A DNA stretch of 64,000 bases from Leucocoprinus leucothites. Taxonomy: Eukaryota > Basidiomycota > Agaricomycetes > Agaricales > Agaricaceae. Below, piece by piece: positions 39,031-50,774 of the stretch. Both the position numbers and the translations under genes were made by a program. The notes under the pieces are model-generated. The model did not search any database. It was not told the origin of the DNA and saw only the letters and a program-made list of their open reading frames with translations. The stretch is taken from NCBI GenBank assembly GCA_013368445.1, contig JAACJO010000005.1, forward strand, positions 1,488,001-1,552,000. The letters are read 5' to 3'. Each line of letters starts with the position of its first letter. Position 1 is the first letter of the stretch.

Positions 39031-40021
39031 CTACTCTTGTTTCTTCCCCTCGCGCTCGGCAGCACGCTCTGCAAGGTCAACGCCAACAAGAATCTTTGAC
39101 GCTTTCCACAGCTGGACCATGTTAATGACATTTTTCAAAGCAAATACAAGGAAGGTGCACAGCGCCGTTAATTGTGGCCAGGTCAATTCCTCGAGGTAGT
39201 AGCCGGTAAAACCAATCGGGGTCGAAACCCACTTCATCAGATACAAGGATACGAAGAACAATTCGTTCCCTGCGCATACGAAGAAGAGAGTACGCTACAA
39301 GATAAGACGTCATTGACAGCACGAGGGGTACTTGAATCCTAAGACTCACAGAATCATTATAATAGTACCACAAGATCCTACTGACATCACTCGTAACCAA
39401 CTTATGGCTCCTGGATCCTGTCACCAGAGAACTGCCCAGGACCAAGTTAATGAAGGCTCACTCCGAGCGGCGAAGGACAGAACAACGCACCTGTACATGT
39501 GCATGTAATGACTGCTAAAGTCGAGAGCAATCAAGAATTGGAAGAATATCGCCCACTTGGGGTAGGCAGACGAAAGATAGCAAAGTAAGCAAGAGGTGGT
39601 GCATCTACCAGTTCGTCAGCATACCCGCACTACGACATGCACGACAAAAAACGCGTACCTGTCAGTGACCATGTCCAATACTGCACCGAACTTTGACGTT
39701 TGCCCGAGTGCCCTCGCAGCTTGCCCATCCACAGCATCCAAGAGACATGACACGCCATATAGCAGGGTGCAGTATTTTGGGTGATAGCTCATGAAATGGA
39801 GCGAAAGTCCCGCCAATATGATACGCGTGTATCCTATGAAGCGATCGTCAGCACCTACAGAGCACCAGTTCAGGTTGAGCGCATGTACCTATAAGGTTGG
39901 GCACAAAGAGGAAAACATTCTCGGAGTATGTCTGGGCAGTCGCAAGATCGACAGCCTTTTTGGCGTCCACTACTTCAATGGACTTCCCCCTTCGGCGGTT
40001 TCTGGATGCTTGCTCAGGCAT
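39031..40021 (-). CDS. PIS1: Phosphatidylinositol synthase (CDP-diacylglycerol-inositol 3-phosphatidyltransferase)
   Basis: Makes phosphatidylinositol from CDP-diacylglycerol and inositol in the ER. Predicted 255 residues from exons 39889-40021, 39659-39833, 39491-39604, 39350-39431 and 39031-39294, all in phase. The CDP-alcohol transferase motif reads DAVDGQAARALGQ then SKFGAVLDMVTDR, with the metal-binding aspartates in place. PIS1-specific stretches include NVFLFVPNLIGYTRII, FQFLIALDFSSHYMHMY and NDSRTLFFVCAGNELFF. Five or more hydrophobic segments precede the charged tail RAAEREGKKQE. It lies 177 bp upstream of the AAA ATPase start on the same strand. Confidence 0.95.
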
Positions 40022-40369
40022 GGCGCGGTTAAACAAAGGGAGAGGGAGGCAAGAGAGGACCGGAGGAAAGGCAAATACAGAATTGAGTCCAAACTTGGCT
40101 CAAACTGCCCTGAATTTATTCCCTCGCAAATGATCCTGATCACAACGTCACCATACACACTGCGACTGCGCTGTGGCCCAACTCATTGCCTTAGGCCCAC
40201 ATGAGCCTGTCGCTCGCCCTACATCAAAGCTGGAATTAGAAAAAAGCGTAAAAGAAATTAATTCAGCTATAGTCTACCAACTGCATAAATACGGATATAT
40301 ACTGCTTCGAAATAATGGTACAACCAGATGAACAACGAACGAGGGAATGTCAAAATTACTACAACGAAA
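40022..40369. other. Short intergenic region
   Basis: Promoter and leader of PIS1 on the left and the 3' flank of the syntaxin on the right, both on the minus strand. Nothing else recognised. Confidence 0.4.
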
Positions 40370-41678
40370 TCAATGGCGCGTCAAGACGATGGAAAGTACG
40401 ATGGCTACTGCGGCCAGGCAAATAAGGACGATAAAGAAACATATCCATCGCATCCTGCGGGCTCTCCTCGCTGCGCATTGACTAATCAGCATGACGGTAT
40501 CACATCGGGGCGGCTCGATCTTACCATGTACCACGGCCTCCTCTTCATGCTTCAATCTAAGACTCTGTAGTCAGTAACTGAAATATACAACATACATGTC
40601 AGGAGCGCACCCTTTCATGACATCGCCTTCAACCTCAATAGCTGTGTCTTGTACTTGGTTGATGATGGGCTCATGCTGCTCAACCAACGTTCCCATCTGA
40701 AAATAGAGCTTGAGAAACGTAAAGGACGCAATGCGGAGAAAGTGGGGTTACGTCGATGAACAGCTGGGCTAGCTCAGCAAGAGTGTTCTCCATCTGCTTG
40801 AGATCTTGCTGTCGTTGCTGAACTTCCCGGAACGCATTTCGTGACTCGGCATATCGTGTCGAGCTTGTCAGCTTAGGTGGAACGGTTAGTGATTGCTTTG
40901 AGGCCCAATAGACTAAGACGAACTGCTTGAGCAAATATCTGCTGACCGCCGCCCTCTACTATCGCATTCACCTCTTCAGGGGAAGCATCGGGGTTGACTA
41001 GAAGACAATCATTAGTTTGTAACACCTGTCATTGAGGGCGTAACATACCTATTCTGACCTGGCGCTCCGCTCGTTGTCGTACTTTTACACGACCCTCTTG
41101 CTCAACACGCTGGTAGTTCTGTATTGCCTCTAGGAACTTGTTCCGCAGAAGACCCATCTTTGAGGGATTAATGATTAATGAATTTGCCACTCAGGTACGG
41201 AGAAGCCACCCACTCGATTATTTCGTACTTGAATATCCATCTGTGCAGGCGACGCCTCCAGCTTTTTTATTCGATCCCTGAGTTGCAAACTCAGTGTCCG
41301 CGTCTCATTTGTCAATTCCTCCACCTGAGCCATGTCATTTTGTCCTTCGCCATCCAAAGCATTCAAAGAGTGTAGTCGAAGGGTCGCAATTTGTCGTATG
41401 TTCTCATTGAATTGATCTATGCCCTCTTGGATTGAAACAACCTGAGGCGCAACAGAGTCAGGACAAGACTTTCGTCACACAATGACATTGAAGGTACCTC
41501 TGTTAGGAACGCATTGTCACCAGCAGCACGTCCATTGCTTTGCTGCTGGTAGTCCAGATTCGTCATTTCGATCGCCTGGGTTGGTCGAGCCTAAAGAAAG
41601 GAGACATAGTCAGCACTCAAACCGCTGAAACGTGTGAGCGGGAGTATCTACCCTGAATGCTGCAAGCCTGTCTGACAT
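40370..41678 (-). CDS. Syntaxin, Sso1/Sso2-type plasma-membrane Qa-SNARE
   Basis: Tail-anchored t-SNARE for exocytic vesicle fusion. It begins MSDRLAAFRARPTQAIEM. The Habc bundle includes VSIQEGIDQFNENIRQIATL and ETRTLSLQLRDRIKKLE. The SNARE helix runs from RYAESRNAFREVQQRQQDL through LAQLFIDMGTLVEQHEPII, with the zero-layer glutamine in LAQLF. The C-terminal anchor is WICFFIVLICLAAVAIVLSI followed by VLTRH. About seven introns. Near the end, splicing AAAGG to ATTGAAG and CATG to CGAGG restores GLKHEEEAVVHARRARRMRW. The linker before the anchor is basic, as usual for plasma-membrane syntaxins. It is divergent from asparagine synthetase. Confidence 0.9.
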
Positions 41679-42174
41679 AGTGGTCGTTCTGGCAAGAAGT
41701 AAGAAGAACAATTAGTGTGAGATTAGCAGAGTCAGGAGAGCATACCAATAGTGAGACGAGTAAGAGGATGAGCAGACGACACGGGATGGCTGTCCAACCG
41801 GGAGAGTAGTCTCCAATACAATGATAATTATAGCAACTCGCGTGGCCGTGCAACCCAAAGGAGTCTTTGCCCCTGTCGGGTGCTCTTCATCGCTTTTCTG
41901 TTTTTCCATCACTCACAAAGACTGGAGGGTAGCAAGAAAGGCACTTGGGCGGCTGCGCTAAACAGCGGTTTGATTCCGCCTTGTCACCGCAAAGCCAACT
42001 CGCCACTTACATAGCACTCGCCTTATCAAAATAATCATTTTTATCTGATCTAGCCGATCACCGAATCTTATCCGTCGAGTCATGACATGGATTTGGCTAA
42101 ATTATACGACATTTCTGGCGGCTGAACATTTCGCAAATCCCTTCTTTTCCCGTCCCTAGCTACTTGCTGTCAAC
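41679..42174. promoter_or_regulatory. Divergent promoter region, syntaxin and asparagine synthetase
   Basis: This 496-bp region lies between two start codons and must hold both promoters. A GAGTCAT at 42077-42083 (ATGACTC on the other strand) matches six of seven bases of the Gcn4 site TGASTCA, about 95 bp before the asparagine synthetase ATG. Asparagine synthetase genes are amino-acid-starvation targets of Gcn4-type bZIP factors in yeast. One imperfect site is weak evidence. Confidence 0.35.
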
Positions 42175-44599
42175 ATGTGTGGTATTCTTGCGGTTCATGG
42201 TCTAGCCAACCCCTCCAAAGATGACCGGGTGCGGTTCATCGCTCTTTCAAAGAGACTTAGGCATCGTGGTCCCGATTGGTCTGGCTGTTTTGTTGGCCAA
42301 CGTAGCGTTCTCGCACACGAGCGTCTCGCGATCGTCGGTGTTGGTGGGTGTTAAACCCTAGTACAATTGGATTACCCAATGAAACCTCTGCAATGTAGAC
42401 ACTGGTGCACAACCTCTTGTCAGTCACGACGAGAAAATCATCCTCGCCGTCAATGGTGAGATCTACAACCACATTTCCCTCCGTGCATCAGTTGGTCCCG
42501 ATGCCAAGTTCAAGACACATTCTGACTGTGAAGTCATTATACCCCTCGTACGGTTTTTGTGTCCTTCGGAACGTTGACAACACCTGATACTGTTTCTGTT
42601 CTCCAGTATCGCAAACATGACACCGGGGTCTGCAGTCTTCTAGACGGCATGTTTTCCTTCGTCCTTCTCGACGAATCTGTGACACCCACGAGAATCATCG
42701 CTGCACGAGATCCTATCGGCATTACCACCCTCTACCAAGGCTGGAACTCGAAGGTTCCAGGGGCTGTCTACTTTGCTTCCGAGCTTAAAGCCCTCAGCAA
42801 CGAATGCGACAAAATCATTTCATTCCCCCCGGGACATGTCTATGACAGCAAGGATGGCAGCACAAAACGTTACTACAATCCCACATGGTTAAACGAAGAC
42901 GAGGAGAACGCCCCGATACCCTCCAGCCCCCCTGACCTCACGCTCCTTCGCGAAACCCTTGAAGCTGCCGTGGGTAAACGGCTCATGTCTGAAGTTCCTT
43001 ATGGTGTACTTCTCAGTGGAGGTCTCGATAGCAGTCTCATTGCTGCTATCGCTGCTCGTGAAACCGACAAGGTTGCCCAAGCTCAGGCAGAAGTCAGAAG
43101 GAAAAGGCTTCAGGAGGTCATCAGCGGTCCGTCTTCCCCTGCCGATCACCAAATAGACGAAGCAGGTGGGTGATGGAATTGACATTCTTCCAGCTTTGTT
43201 CCGATGTTCTGACGGTCTAATTTAATCCTTTCAGCTACGCTTACCTCTTGGCCGCAACTTCATTCATTCTCCATCGGTCTTGAAAACTCTCCAGACCTGC
43301 TAGCCGCAAGAAAAGCGGCTGGTTATCTCGGCACAGTACACCACGAGTATGTCTTCACTGTCCAGGAGGGCTTGGACGCGATTCCGGATGTGATCTATCA
43401 CCTCGAGACTTATGATGTTACAACTGTTCGGGCAAGTACACCTATGTACCTTCTCAGTCGGAAGATCAAGGCCATGGGCGTCAAGATGGTCTTGAGTGGT
43501 GAGGGAAGTGATGAGATTTTCGGAGGCACGTACCCTCTCTCGAAACCCCCTCTCCCAAATACTGGTAATTATTTCTCCTGACCCACTCACAATTTCGCAG
43601 GTTATCTGTACTTCCACGCTGCTCCAGATGCGAAGTCTTTCCATCAGGAATCTGTGAGACGTGTGAAGAATCTTCATACAGCTGATTGTCTCAGGGCGAA
43701 CAAGTACGCCATACATTTGCCTCATAATAATGCTTCCTCATCTTTGGTTATCTGTACACTCCCAGGTCAACGATGGCATGGGGCCTTGAGGCTCGTGTAC
43801 CCTTCCTTGACAGGACATTCCTCGATGTTGCTATGAGTGTCGACCCCAAGCATAAGATGTTCAACAAAGGCTCGGCGCAGGAGGTTGATGAGGACGGCCG
43901 CCCTCGGATGGAAAAGGTATATCGGACTCCGTCCATTTTTAGATGGGCGATACTGACGTTCCGTGTCATGCAGTATATCATCCGTAAGGCCTTTGATGTT
44001 ACTCCTGAAGGTGGCAAGGTTTGTGCGCCTGATGATCATTTAGGGACACACAAAGCTTACGTCCATATTCTGCACCGTGACAGCCTTACCTCCCGCGTTC
44101 CATTCTGTGGAGACAGAAAGAACAATTCTCCGACGGCGTTGGTTATTCTTGGATTGACGGGTATGATGTATCCTTAAGCTATCCAACAAAAAAAAGCTCA
44201 TAGTACCTTAATCTCACAGAATGAAAGAGCATGCCAACAACACCATCCCGGATGAGATATTCGCAAGGCGCCATGAGCGCTGGCCGATGGACACTCCCGA
44301 CACCAAGGAGGCTTATTTCATTCGTGAAATCTTCGATGGTACGTTCTGCTCCAAACTTCCATTCTCATTTCCAAATATATGGGTATTTTTCTAACAGGTC
44401 TCTTCCCCTCGAAAACTGCCGCCGAGACTGCAGTTCGGTACGTACTTGCAATTGAATTCTGTGATCGTTGACTCGTTGGCTCACCCTCTCTCATCTGCTA
44501 CGTAGCTGGATACCTCGTGGCGATTGGGGCTGTTCATCGGACCCTAGTGGTCGTAGTGTTAGCATTCACAACGCGGCTTATGACGTGACAGACGATTAG
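42175..44599 (+). CDS. ASN1: Asparagine synthetase (glutamine-hydrolysing)
   Basis: Converts aspartate, glutamine and ATP to asparagine. The start is certain because the catalytic N-terminal cysteine follows the initiator: MCGILAVHG. The glutaminase domain has [17 protein letters not shown] and NGEIYNH. The synthetase domain has the pyrophosphate loop [56 protein letters not shown] and [11 protein letters not shown]. The C-terminal part reads [20 protein letters not shown] and ends NAAYDVTDD. About nine short introns, one right after the glutaminase HERLAIVG block. All catalytic motifs are intact. It is convergent with the RhoGEF gene. Confidence 0.97.
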
Positions 44600-45261
44600 G
44601 TACTGCTTTAGATAGACACCTGACTGCCTATGTTGACGCATGAACGGAGGGCCGTGATCGCGAGTTCCGGGAAACCAAAAAAAGGATTGAATAACGCAAA
44701 CGAGGGGCAGCTAGGTTGATACAGTGGGAAAAACGAGGGGATCTAAGCGTAGCAAACCTATATGTGAATACTAACTTATACTAAACGATTGATCTCGTAT
44801 GTAAGTGAACGAACAGTAGCAGGGCATGATAATTCAATGGGGTCAAGAGAGGAGTCAGCATTCGTCGGAGAATAAACGTGGGGGTACGGTATAGTTGGGG
44901 AGCTAATCAAAATTTGTTGAAACAGTTGAAGGTGGGGTAAGGACCGTGATGACGTGGTATAACAGGACTAGCGAAATGAACTGCAAAATTGGGGCAAGCA
45001 AGAATATTTGGTCATGGCGACAATAATATCGGATCGTTTTTGGATGGGGATATTAAAAGGTTGCATACGCATGCGTGTATGATGAGAAGAGCAACAAAGA
45101 AAAAACAAGTGAAAGCTGTTGCATTGGTATATGAGAAAAAAGAGGCCATAGTAATGCGGGGAATAAAATAATGGGATGGGATATATGAGAGTTTTTCCGA
45201 CAACAAAAGAAACAAAAAGAAAATACGTGAAGAGCACCGAAAAGGTAGGAAGCAAAACCAA

Positions 45262-45306
<45 letters not shown>

Positions 45307-45329
45307 GTTCTACTTGTGATTGTAAAGCA
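44600..45329. other. Intergenic between convergent genes
   Basis: The 730 bp between the stops of asparagine synthetase and the RhoGEF are purine-rich on the plus strand and contain an AG microsatellite. A 97-codon minus-strand frame at 44968-45261 is made of F, S, L and Y runs typical of pyrimidine-rich non-coding DNA. Confidence 0.45.
45264..45301. repeat. AG dinucleotide microsatellite, 19 units
   Basis: A perfect uninterrupted AG repeat of 38 bp, 29 bp beyond the RhoGEF stop codon and probably inside its 3' untranslated region. Length polymorphism between strains is expected. Confidence 0.95.
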
Positions 45330-48300
45330 TCAAGTATTGCTCAACGAAGGATCATTCGCCAGTACTTTCTGGTACAATCCCAATCCAACGCCTGAATCTT
45401 CTGAAGGAACAGGCGACGCGATTTTCTGTGGGACAGGGGTGACAGTAGCCTTGGTCGATGCGCTGACTTGAGAGGTGTTCCTTTTCCTCTGCCCATTCGA
45501 TTGTGCTATAGTTCCTCCAGAGTTCGTTGGCTTCGTACTAGAATCCCACGCGGAACGTGTAATTGTCGCTTTGGCATAGTTTGGGGTCTCCTCTGCAGTA
45601 GGTACTCCGGGTCGACGACTGACAGGTGTATTCATGGTTCTGCGACTGGCAGGCCGATGGGTTCCCGACAAGTGGTTGTCCCCTGAAACAAGTCGAGTGC
45701 CAAACTTTGCATTAGCAGATGATTCTCGACCATAGGATGCCAGAGGGGTTGATCTTCTTGCCGCTGCACCGGGTCTTCCCTTGATGACAGGCTTCTGTAC
45801 CGTGATCTTGTCTGCACCCCAGTAGGAGAAACTCATCTTGCTCTTTCTATCAGAGTCGTCGGAATCATTGTCGTCATCATCGTCATCGTCAGGAAGGGGA
45901 ACAATGCGTGGCTGCGCGTTGACAGATTGGTGCCGAGAACGAACGACGCTGAGGGCGACGAAAATCAGATGTAAGCGTTGACATACACACGGTGAGCACT
46001 TACTCTTCCATAGATACCACGCCTTCTCTGGGCTGTACAACGTCGCCAATCGTCCATGTTTCAATCTATGACAAACTTAGCAATTAACCATGGAGTGGTG
46101 TTTTCAAACTGGCTCACCTTGAGGAACTTGTACAGATTTCTCGGCTTAGTGTATGAGTTTCTCCTTCCTGTGGACGCATACTTCGATTTCCCTCCTATAT
46201 CCGGCAACGAGTTAACCCGATTCGTGGTCGTGTGCGCAATTGGCACAGAAGTTGTTCCCGTCCTTTGACATTGCAATACCACATCGTTGAACACCACATA
46301 CCACAAATCTTTCTTCCCTCCGATTCCTCCGGTGCCCAGAACATCACTCAGCCGTTTGAACGACGACTTGCCCCTCACACCCTTTGCATTGATCGCCGGC
46401 GGAGGTGACAATGATGATGCGAGTTTTGAGGACCCATTCAAGGGGGCACCAGGATTACAGGATCTTTCCTCCACGAGCACCCTTGAAGGCTTCGGTAACG
46501 CCAGCTGTCGGACCTTGTCTAAACCCTCGATTCGTGCGAACACGTCTCGCGTCTTGTCTCGTTCTTCTTTCTGGATTTTTTCATCTTCAATACTTCTCAC
46601 GATGTTCTCAACCTCTGCGACCATGAGTAGCGTGCTTTCATACTCATAGGTGCTAGGATCCGTGTGATAAAGGAGGTTCTGGAAAAGAAGAGGGTATTTA
46701 AGAAGACGCTGGAAGGGCTTCGAAAGGGTGATCGCAAGTCCGGTTTCACCCTTTTCGGCTGCCAGTTCCTCAAGATGGTGCAGGACCTTGCAAACTTTTT
46801 GCCAGTCCCCGACGTCCTGTTTCTTCGGCTTTTTGGCGGTTGTTTTAGACAATGCTGCATCAACGTACTCCAAAGCCCGCTCTAGGTGCAATACATAAGT
46901 TGCATAACCGTGGAAGATGTCGGACTAGAGTAAAATTGATAAGAAATCAATAAAGAAAAAAGGGGGTGACAAGGCTTACATTCGATACGAAGACATCTGC
47001 TAGGGACCTGACTAAAGGGTATTGATCATCATATCGTCGCTTAAGGGCTTCAGAGAGTCTCCTATGTCCATCAAAAACGCCGCCATCGATAACTTCCAGA
47101 CAGATTCGCAAGTCCTCAGGTAATTGGTGCGGAGGTATCGCAGAATCTCCGAGAATACCAGCCGCAGGTGCTGTTTGACTCTTTCTGAATTTTCGGAGAA
47201 CACCAGCCTTCTGTGGCGATGTTTCGCTATGCTTCCTTTCCCTATGTTCAACAATTGTTGATTGCTTGCCTAGTGACTGGGTAGATGCAGCAGCCTGAGT
47301 TCTAGGGTGAGGTAAAGAGTGATGCGACCGCGAAGGGAAAGGAACAGTGGTTCCCGCTCGGGTGGAAGTTCGAGTAGCCGTCGAGCGATATGGCGAACGA
47401 GGATGACTATGTTTCGAAGCTTCACGAGATGCAGCAGAACGTTTAGATGAGTATGGCCTAGTGGTTTCTTCATCTTCATCTTCAGTTACAGAATCGTCAA
47501 TGTTGGGGGTCTCAGTATTTTTTCGAGCCGAGGATGATCCAGACGGGTGCCCAAGTGATGGCGTTGGTGACATGAAACGGGCAGCAATCGGAGGTAAATC
47601 TTCCGTTGATTCGGCGAGACCTCCAGGAGAATCTGCCCGATAATAATCATAGTCTATCATTGGACTTGGGCTAGAAGGCGATGGGAGCGAGGGAGTGGTG
47701 GAAAACGGGTGGAGGAGGGGGTCAATGAAAGTTTCCTTCATCTTGGTGAGCTCTTGCACATATCTGGAGCGACACTATTAGCCGCTCTCGATCACGCCCA
47801 CTGATAAACGTACCGTTCCTCGCTAGAGATAATCTCAAATAAGACTTCTTGACGCGTGCGCTCGCGTGATCCGATGTTCGAGACCAGATCCTCCTCCGTG
47901 AGTTCACTCCAAGAAGCAGCTGCCAGAATTCGGCTTCCGCTTGTCTGTGCGGACATTGTAGAATAAGGGGTAGCCGAGCGCAATGATTGGGCGGAGACAA
48001 CATCTCGCTGGAGATACGGAGATGTTGCGCGTGTAGTAGTTGCCTTGATGGCTGTGCGAGAAGACACATCAACTTTGGAAGATGACGCAGCAGCGGCAAC
48101 GGGTGCGCGCGGCTTTTCGCCATGAGTAGCCTGAAAGCGCGATATATTGGTCTTCATTGGAGCTGACGCTGGTGCTGGAGCAGGTGTAGATTCTACTTGG
48201 GGAGTTTCAGGAAGATCTCGCTCAAACATGGCCGGTCCTGGGGTTGGCGGCGGGGAGATGAAGGCGACCTTCTTCTGAACATCACTGGTAGTATTAGTGG

Positions 48301-48724
48301 TGGTGGTAGTTGTACTTGATGCAGTGCCATTGGAAGCCATGGTTGTCTTGCGTGAAATTTGCTCAGGAGGATCATGTTCAGGGGGAGTTGGTGTGGGGGT
48401 AGCATTGGTTACGACTAGCGGTGCCGGGGGAAGTTCGGCCAACCTAGAGGGCGGAGTAGGGACTGCGGAAGGAGAAAAGTTGGAAGTTGCGGCAGAGTTG
48501 TGAGAAGAAGCAGACGGGGTAGACTCAAGGGGCGGAGGGGAACGAGTATTAAGCTGGGAGGCAAATGAAGAGTGGACAAGCTCAGGGAGAGGCTTGAAGG
48601 TAGCAAAAGAGGCAGGGGCAGTTGGAGGGCGGGGTGGATCTGGCGGAGGCCATTGCTTGGAGGATTTGGAAGATTCCTTGTCCTTAGAACCGCCGATATG
48701 GAGGCGGTTGAAGAAGGCCTTCAT
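45330..48724 (-). CDS. RhoGEF (Dbl-homology) domain protein
   Basis: Predicted guanine-nucleotide exchange factor for a Rho-family GTPase, about 1,050 residues. The N-terminal 300 residues, starting MKAFFNRLHIGGSKDKE, are S/P/T-rich and disordered. The DH domain starts at RTRQEVLFEIISSEERYVQEL and is interrupted by a long S/R/P-rich insert of about 130 residues. It resumes with GDWQKVCKVLHHLEEL, ending in the family motif LSKPFQRLLKYPLLFQNLL. A PH-like segment follows (KDLWYVVFNDVVLQCQ). The C-terminal part is disordered, with a D-rich run and SFSYWGADKITVQKP. About four introns. The insert between the first DH helix and the rest is unusual. The partner GTPase cannot be told. Confidence 0.85.
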
Positions 48725-48794
48725 GGGGCGACTTAGCAGTGGTGGGGAGAAGGAAGAGAAAGCGTCTGATCCAAACACTACCAAACACATACTC
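48725..48794. promoter_or_regulatory. 70-bp divergent promoter between RhoGEF and methyltransferase
   Basis: Only 70 bp separate the two start codons. Transcription start sites must either lie within this gap or overlap the opposing coding sequences. No TATA box is visible. Confidence 0.5.
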
Positions 48795-49687
48795 ATGTCT
48801 GCCTCATGTCCACCAGCCCATGCCACCAAACACTTGCCCATCCTCCCATACGCCTTTGCAAATTCTATTTTTCACCTCAATCAGCTCCAGGATGGCGTGT
48901 CAAATGGCACTGCGTTGTGGCTTGGCGGACAGTGTCTTGCGGCCTATCTCGCAGAGTCACACGCCAAATACTCATCGCAACAGCGTCCTCCGAGGGCGAT
49001 AGAACTAGGCAGCGGAATTGGCCTTACTGCGTGCGCTCCATCTCCACGGATTCTTTTGCGCTCGGAGTCCGATTGTTTATATGCAGACTATCCCTGAGTG
49101 CCCTGGGGTGGGACGTCGTTGCCACCGATATTCCTCATGTCATCACCTCTGTACTCAACAACAACATACGGAATAATCAGCAGGGCCTTCCTCCAGGGTC
49201 TGGCCGTATTGAACTTCGCGAACTTGATTGGTTTGTTGAGCCCGAGGAATGGCTGTGGGATCATCCTGACATCATAGCTTCCCGCGCGTTGACGCTATCA
49301 CCGTGGCCAAAGTCTGTTGATTGTTCAACAATTCTTGGCCCTCCATACGACCTTATCTGCACTGCAGATACCATATATGATACTGCGCTCGTAACACCAC
49401 TTTTGCGGTCTCTTCATGGCCTCAGTGCTCTCTCAGCCATGGCTTCACCCAACGCCAGAGCTCCGCTCATTTTACTCTGCCTCGAGCGCCGCGATCCTAC
49501 CCTTGTCGATCGCTTCATTCAAGAAGCAGCAGCCACCTGGCAATTTTCCCTTGGGCGCGTCCCTCACAAGAAGCTTGCTAAAGCCGTACAGAAGCACAAC
49601 CCTCACTGGACGAAAGAAGATTGGGAAGACGTCGAGTTGTGGAAGCTAAGGCTCATCACAAGTCCACGATCCGTGGACAAAAGTTAG
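48795..49687 (+). CDS. Family-16 S-adenosylmethionine methyltransferase
   Basis: Predicted 278-residue methyltransferase from exons 48795-49030 and 49087-49687. Motif I reads AIELGSGIGLTALSLSALGW, followed by DVVATDIP, the SAM-binding acidic loop. ELDWFVEPEEW and DLICTADTIYD correspond to the later motifs of the METTL21/EFM group of protein-lysine methyltransferases. It ends EDVELWKLRLITSPRSVDKS. The substrate cannot be deduced. Yeast relatives methylate elongation factors, and some fungal members are annotated as nicotinamide N-methyltransferase-like. Its 5' end faces the RhoGEF gene at 70 bp and its 3' end faces the small orphan at 162 bp. Confidence 0.85.
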
Positions 49688-49849
49688 CGTGCAAATAAAT
49701 AGCCATTAGATGTCGTCACTGCCTATAGTTCCATTAGCTGTTCTATGTTCTCCATCAACTATTTCTCCTCGCTTGTTCCTGTCTGTGATGTCCTCGGCGT
49801 ACGTTAGCTCTGTAGATCATGGCCAGTGATGTCAGTCATCAAGGGTTTA

Positions 49850-50661
49850 TCATTGCGACCTATTTACTCCTGCATCTTCTTCAGCGTCTTCTCTCCGTGT
49901 AGAGACGAGTTTCAGGGTTCTGTCAAAGCCATGGCTGGACTGAATAAACAAATGTCCATGATCAGCGGCACCATAATACGTTCTCCGTGGACTGATCAAC
50001 GAACCAGATCTCTCCACGTCTCTTCTTCGTCGTTTTCTGTTTGTAATTGATAGATCTGCAAGAATCCCTTGAACCTGAGCATCATCCAGCGACATCATAA
50101 TTCACCGTCGGTGATTTTGTTCAATCCCCAAGGAACACAGTAAGAAAAGCAAGACAGAACATGTCAGTTCGTGGATTCAGGATAGAGAGAGAACCAAACA
50201 CATACGTCAGTCCGCCTTCGTCCGTTACGTCCAAAAATTCGACCAGTTCATCTTTCGTTTCCTGAGTGAACGGAGCGCCGTTCGTGTCACGGGCCCACGC
50301 GTCCAGTCCTTCAGGAGAAAGATAGGCACTTGGTGGTGGTGTGAGAAGAACTGTTCGCCCAGCACCATCAGTGCCGCTCGGTGATTGTGCTGGCGCAGGC
50401 GATGGGGTGCAATATTTGGCGAAAATATGCTGCAAGCATGCCTCTAGCTTATTATATGGAAGCCAAGCAAAGAGTAGAGTATGAGGACCGTGATAAACTA
50501 GGATTTAGGCGGGGAGACGGGTTGCTGACCTGATCGGAAATAGCGCCTTCATCATCGAGGAGCTGAATATTCGTGTTAATATTCCTGCGGCCCTGGATGG
50601 ACGATGGCTCCGGGGTTTCTGGGCGAGGGCTACCCGCATCAAAGTCGAATTTTGTGCTCAT
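49850..50661 (-). CDS. Small orphan protein, conserved-looking C-terminus
   Basis: Predicted 171 residues from exons 50530-50661, 50206-50429, 50005-50074 and 49850-49939. All four join in frame, and the 131-nt second intron is long for this region. It begins MSTKFDFDAGSPRPETPEP. The middle reads SPEGLDAWARDTNG then KDELVEFLDVTDEGGLT, and the third exon gives FKGFLQIYQLQTENDEEE. This layout (an acidic loop, then a hydrophobic helix with QLQTEN) recalls a degenerate EF-hand, but I cannot confirm it. The sequence ends RTLKLVSTRREDAEEDAGVN. Function unknown. It is divergent from PRP28 with 113 bp between starts. Confidence 0.75.
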
Positions 50662-50774
50662 GGGTGGTCGACGTGCATTGAGTAGTAGTGATTCAAAGTG
50701 ATAATAAATATTTCCCAAATGTAATTGATTAGCGCGAACACGTGCACAGCACTCTCTTCTCTCGACTCGCCCTC

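Noticed and set aside
44968..45261. 97-codon minus-strand frame after asparagine synthetase
   Set aside because: F/S/L/Y-rich translation of a pyrimidine-rich strand between two convergent 3' ends; no domain.
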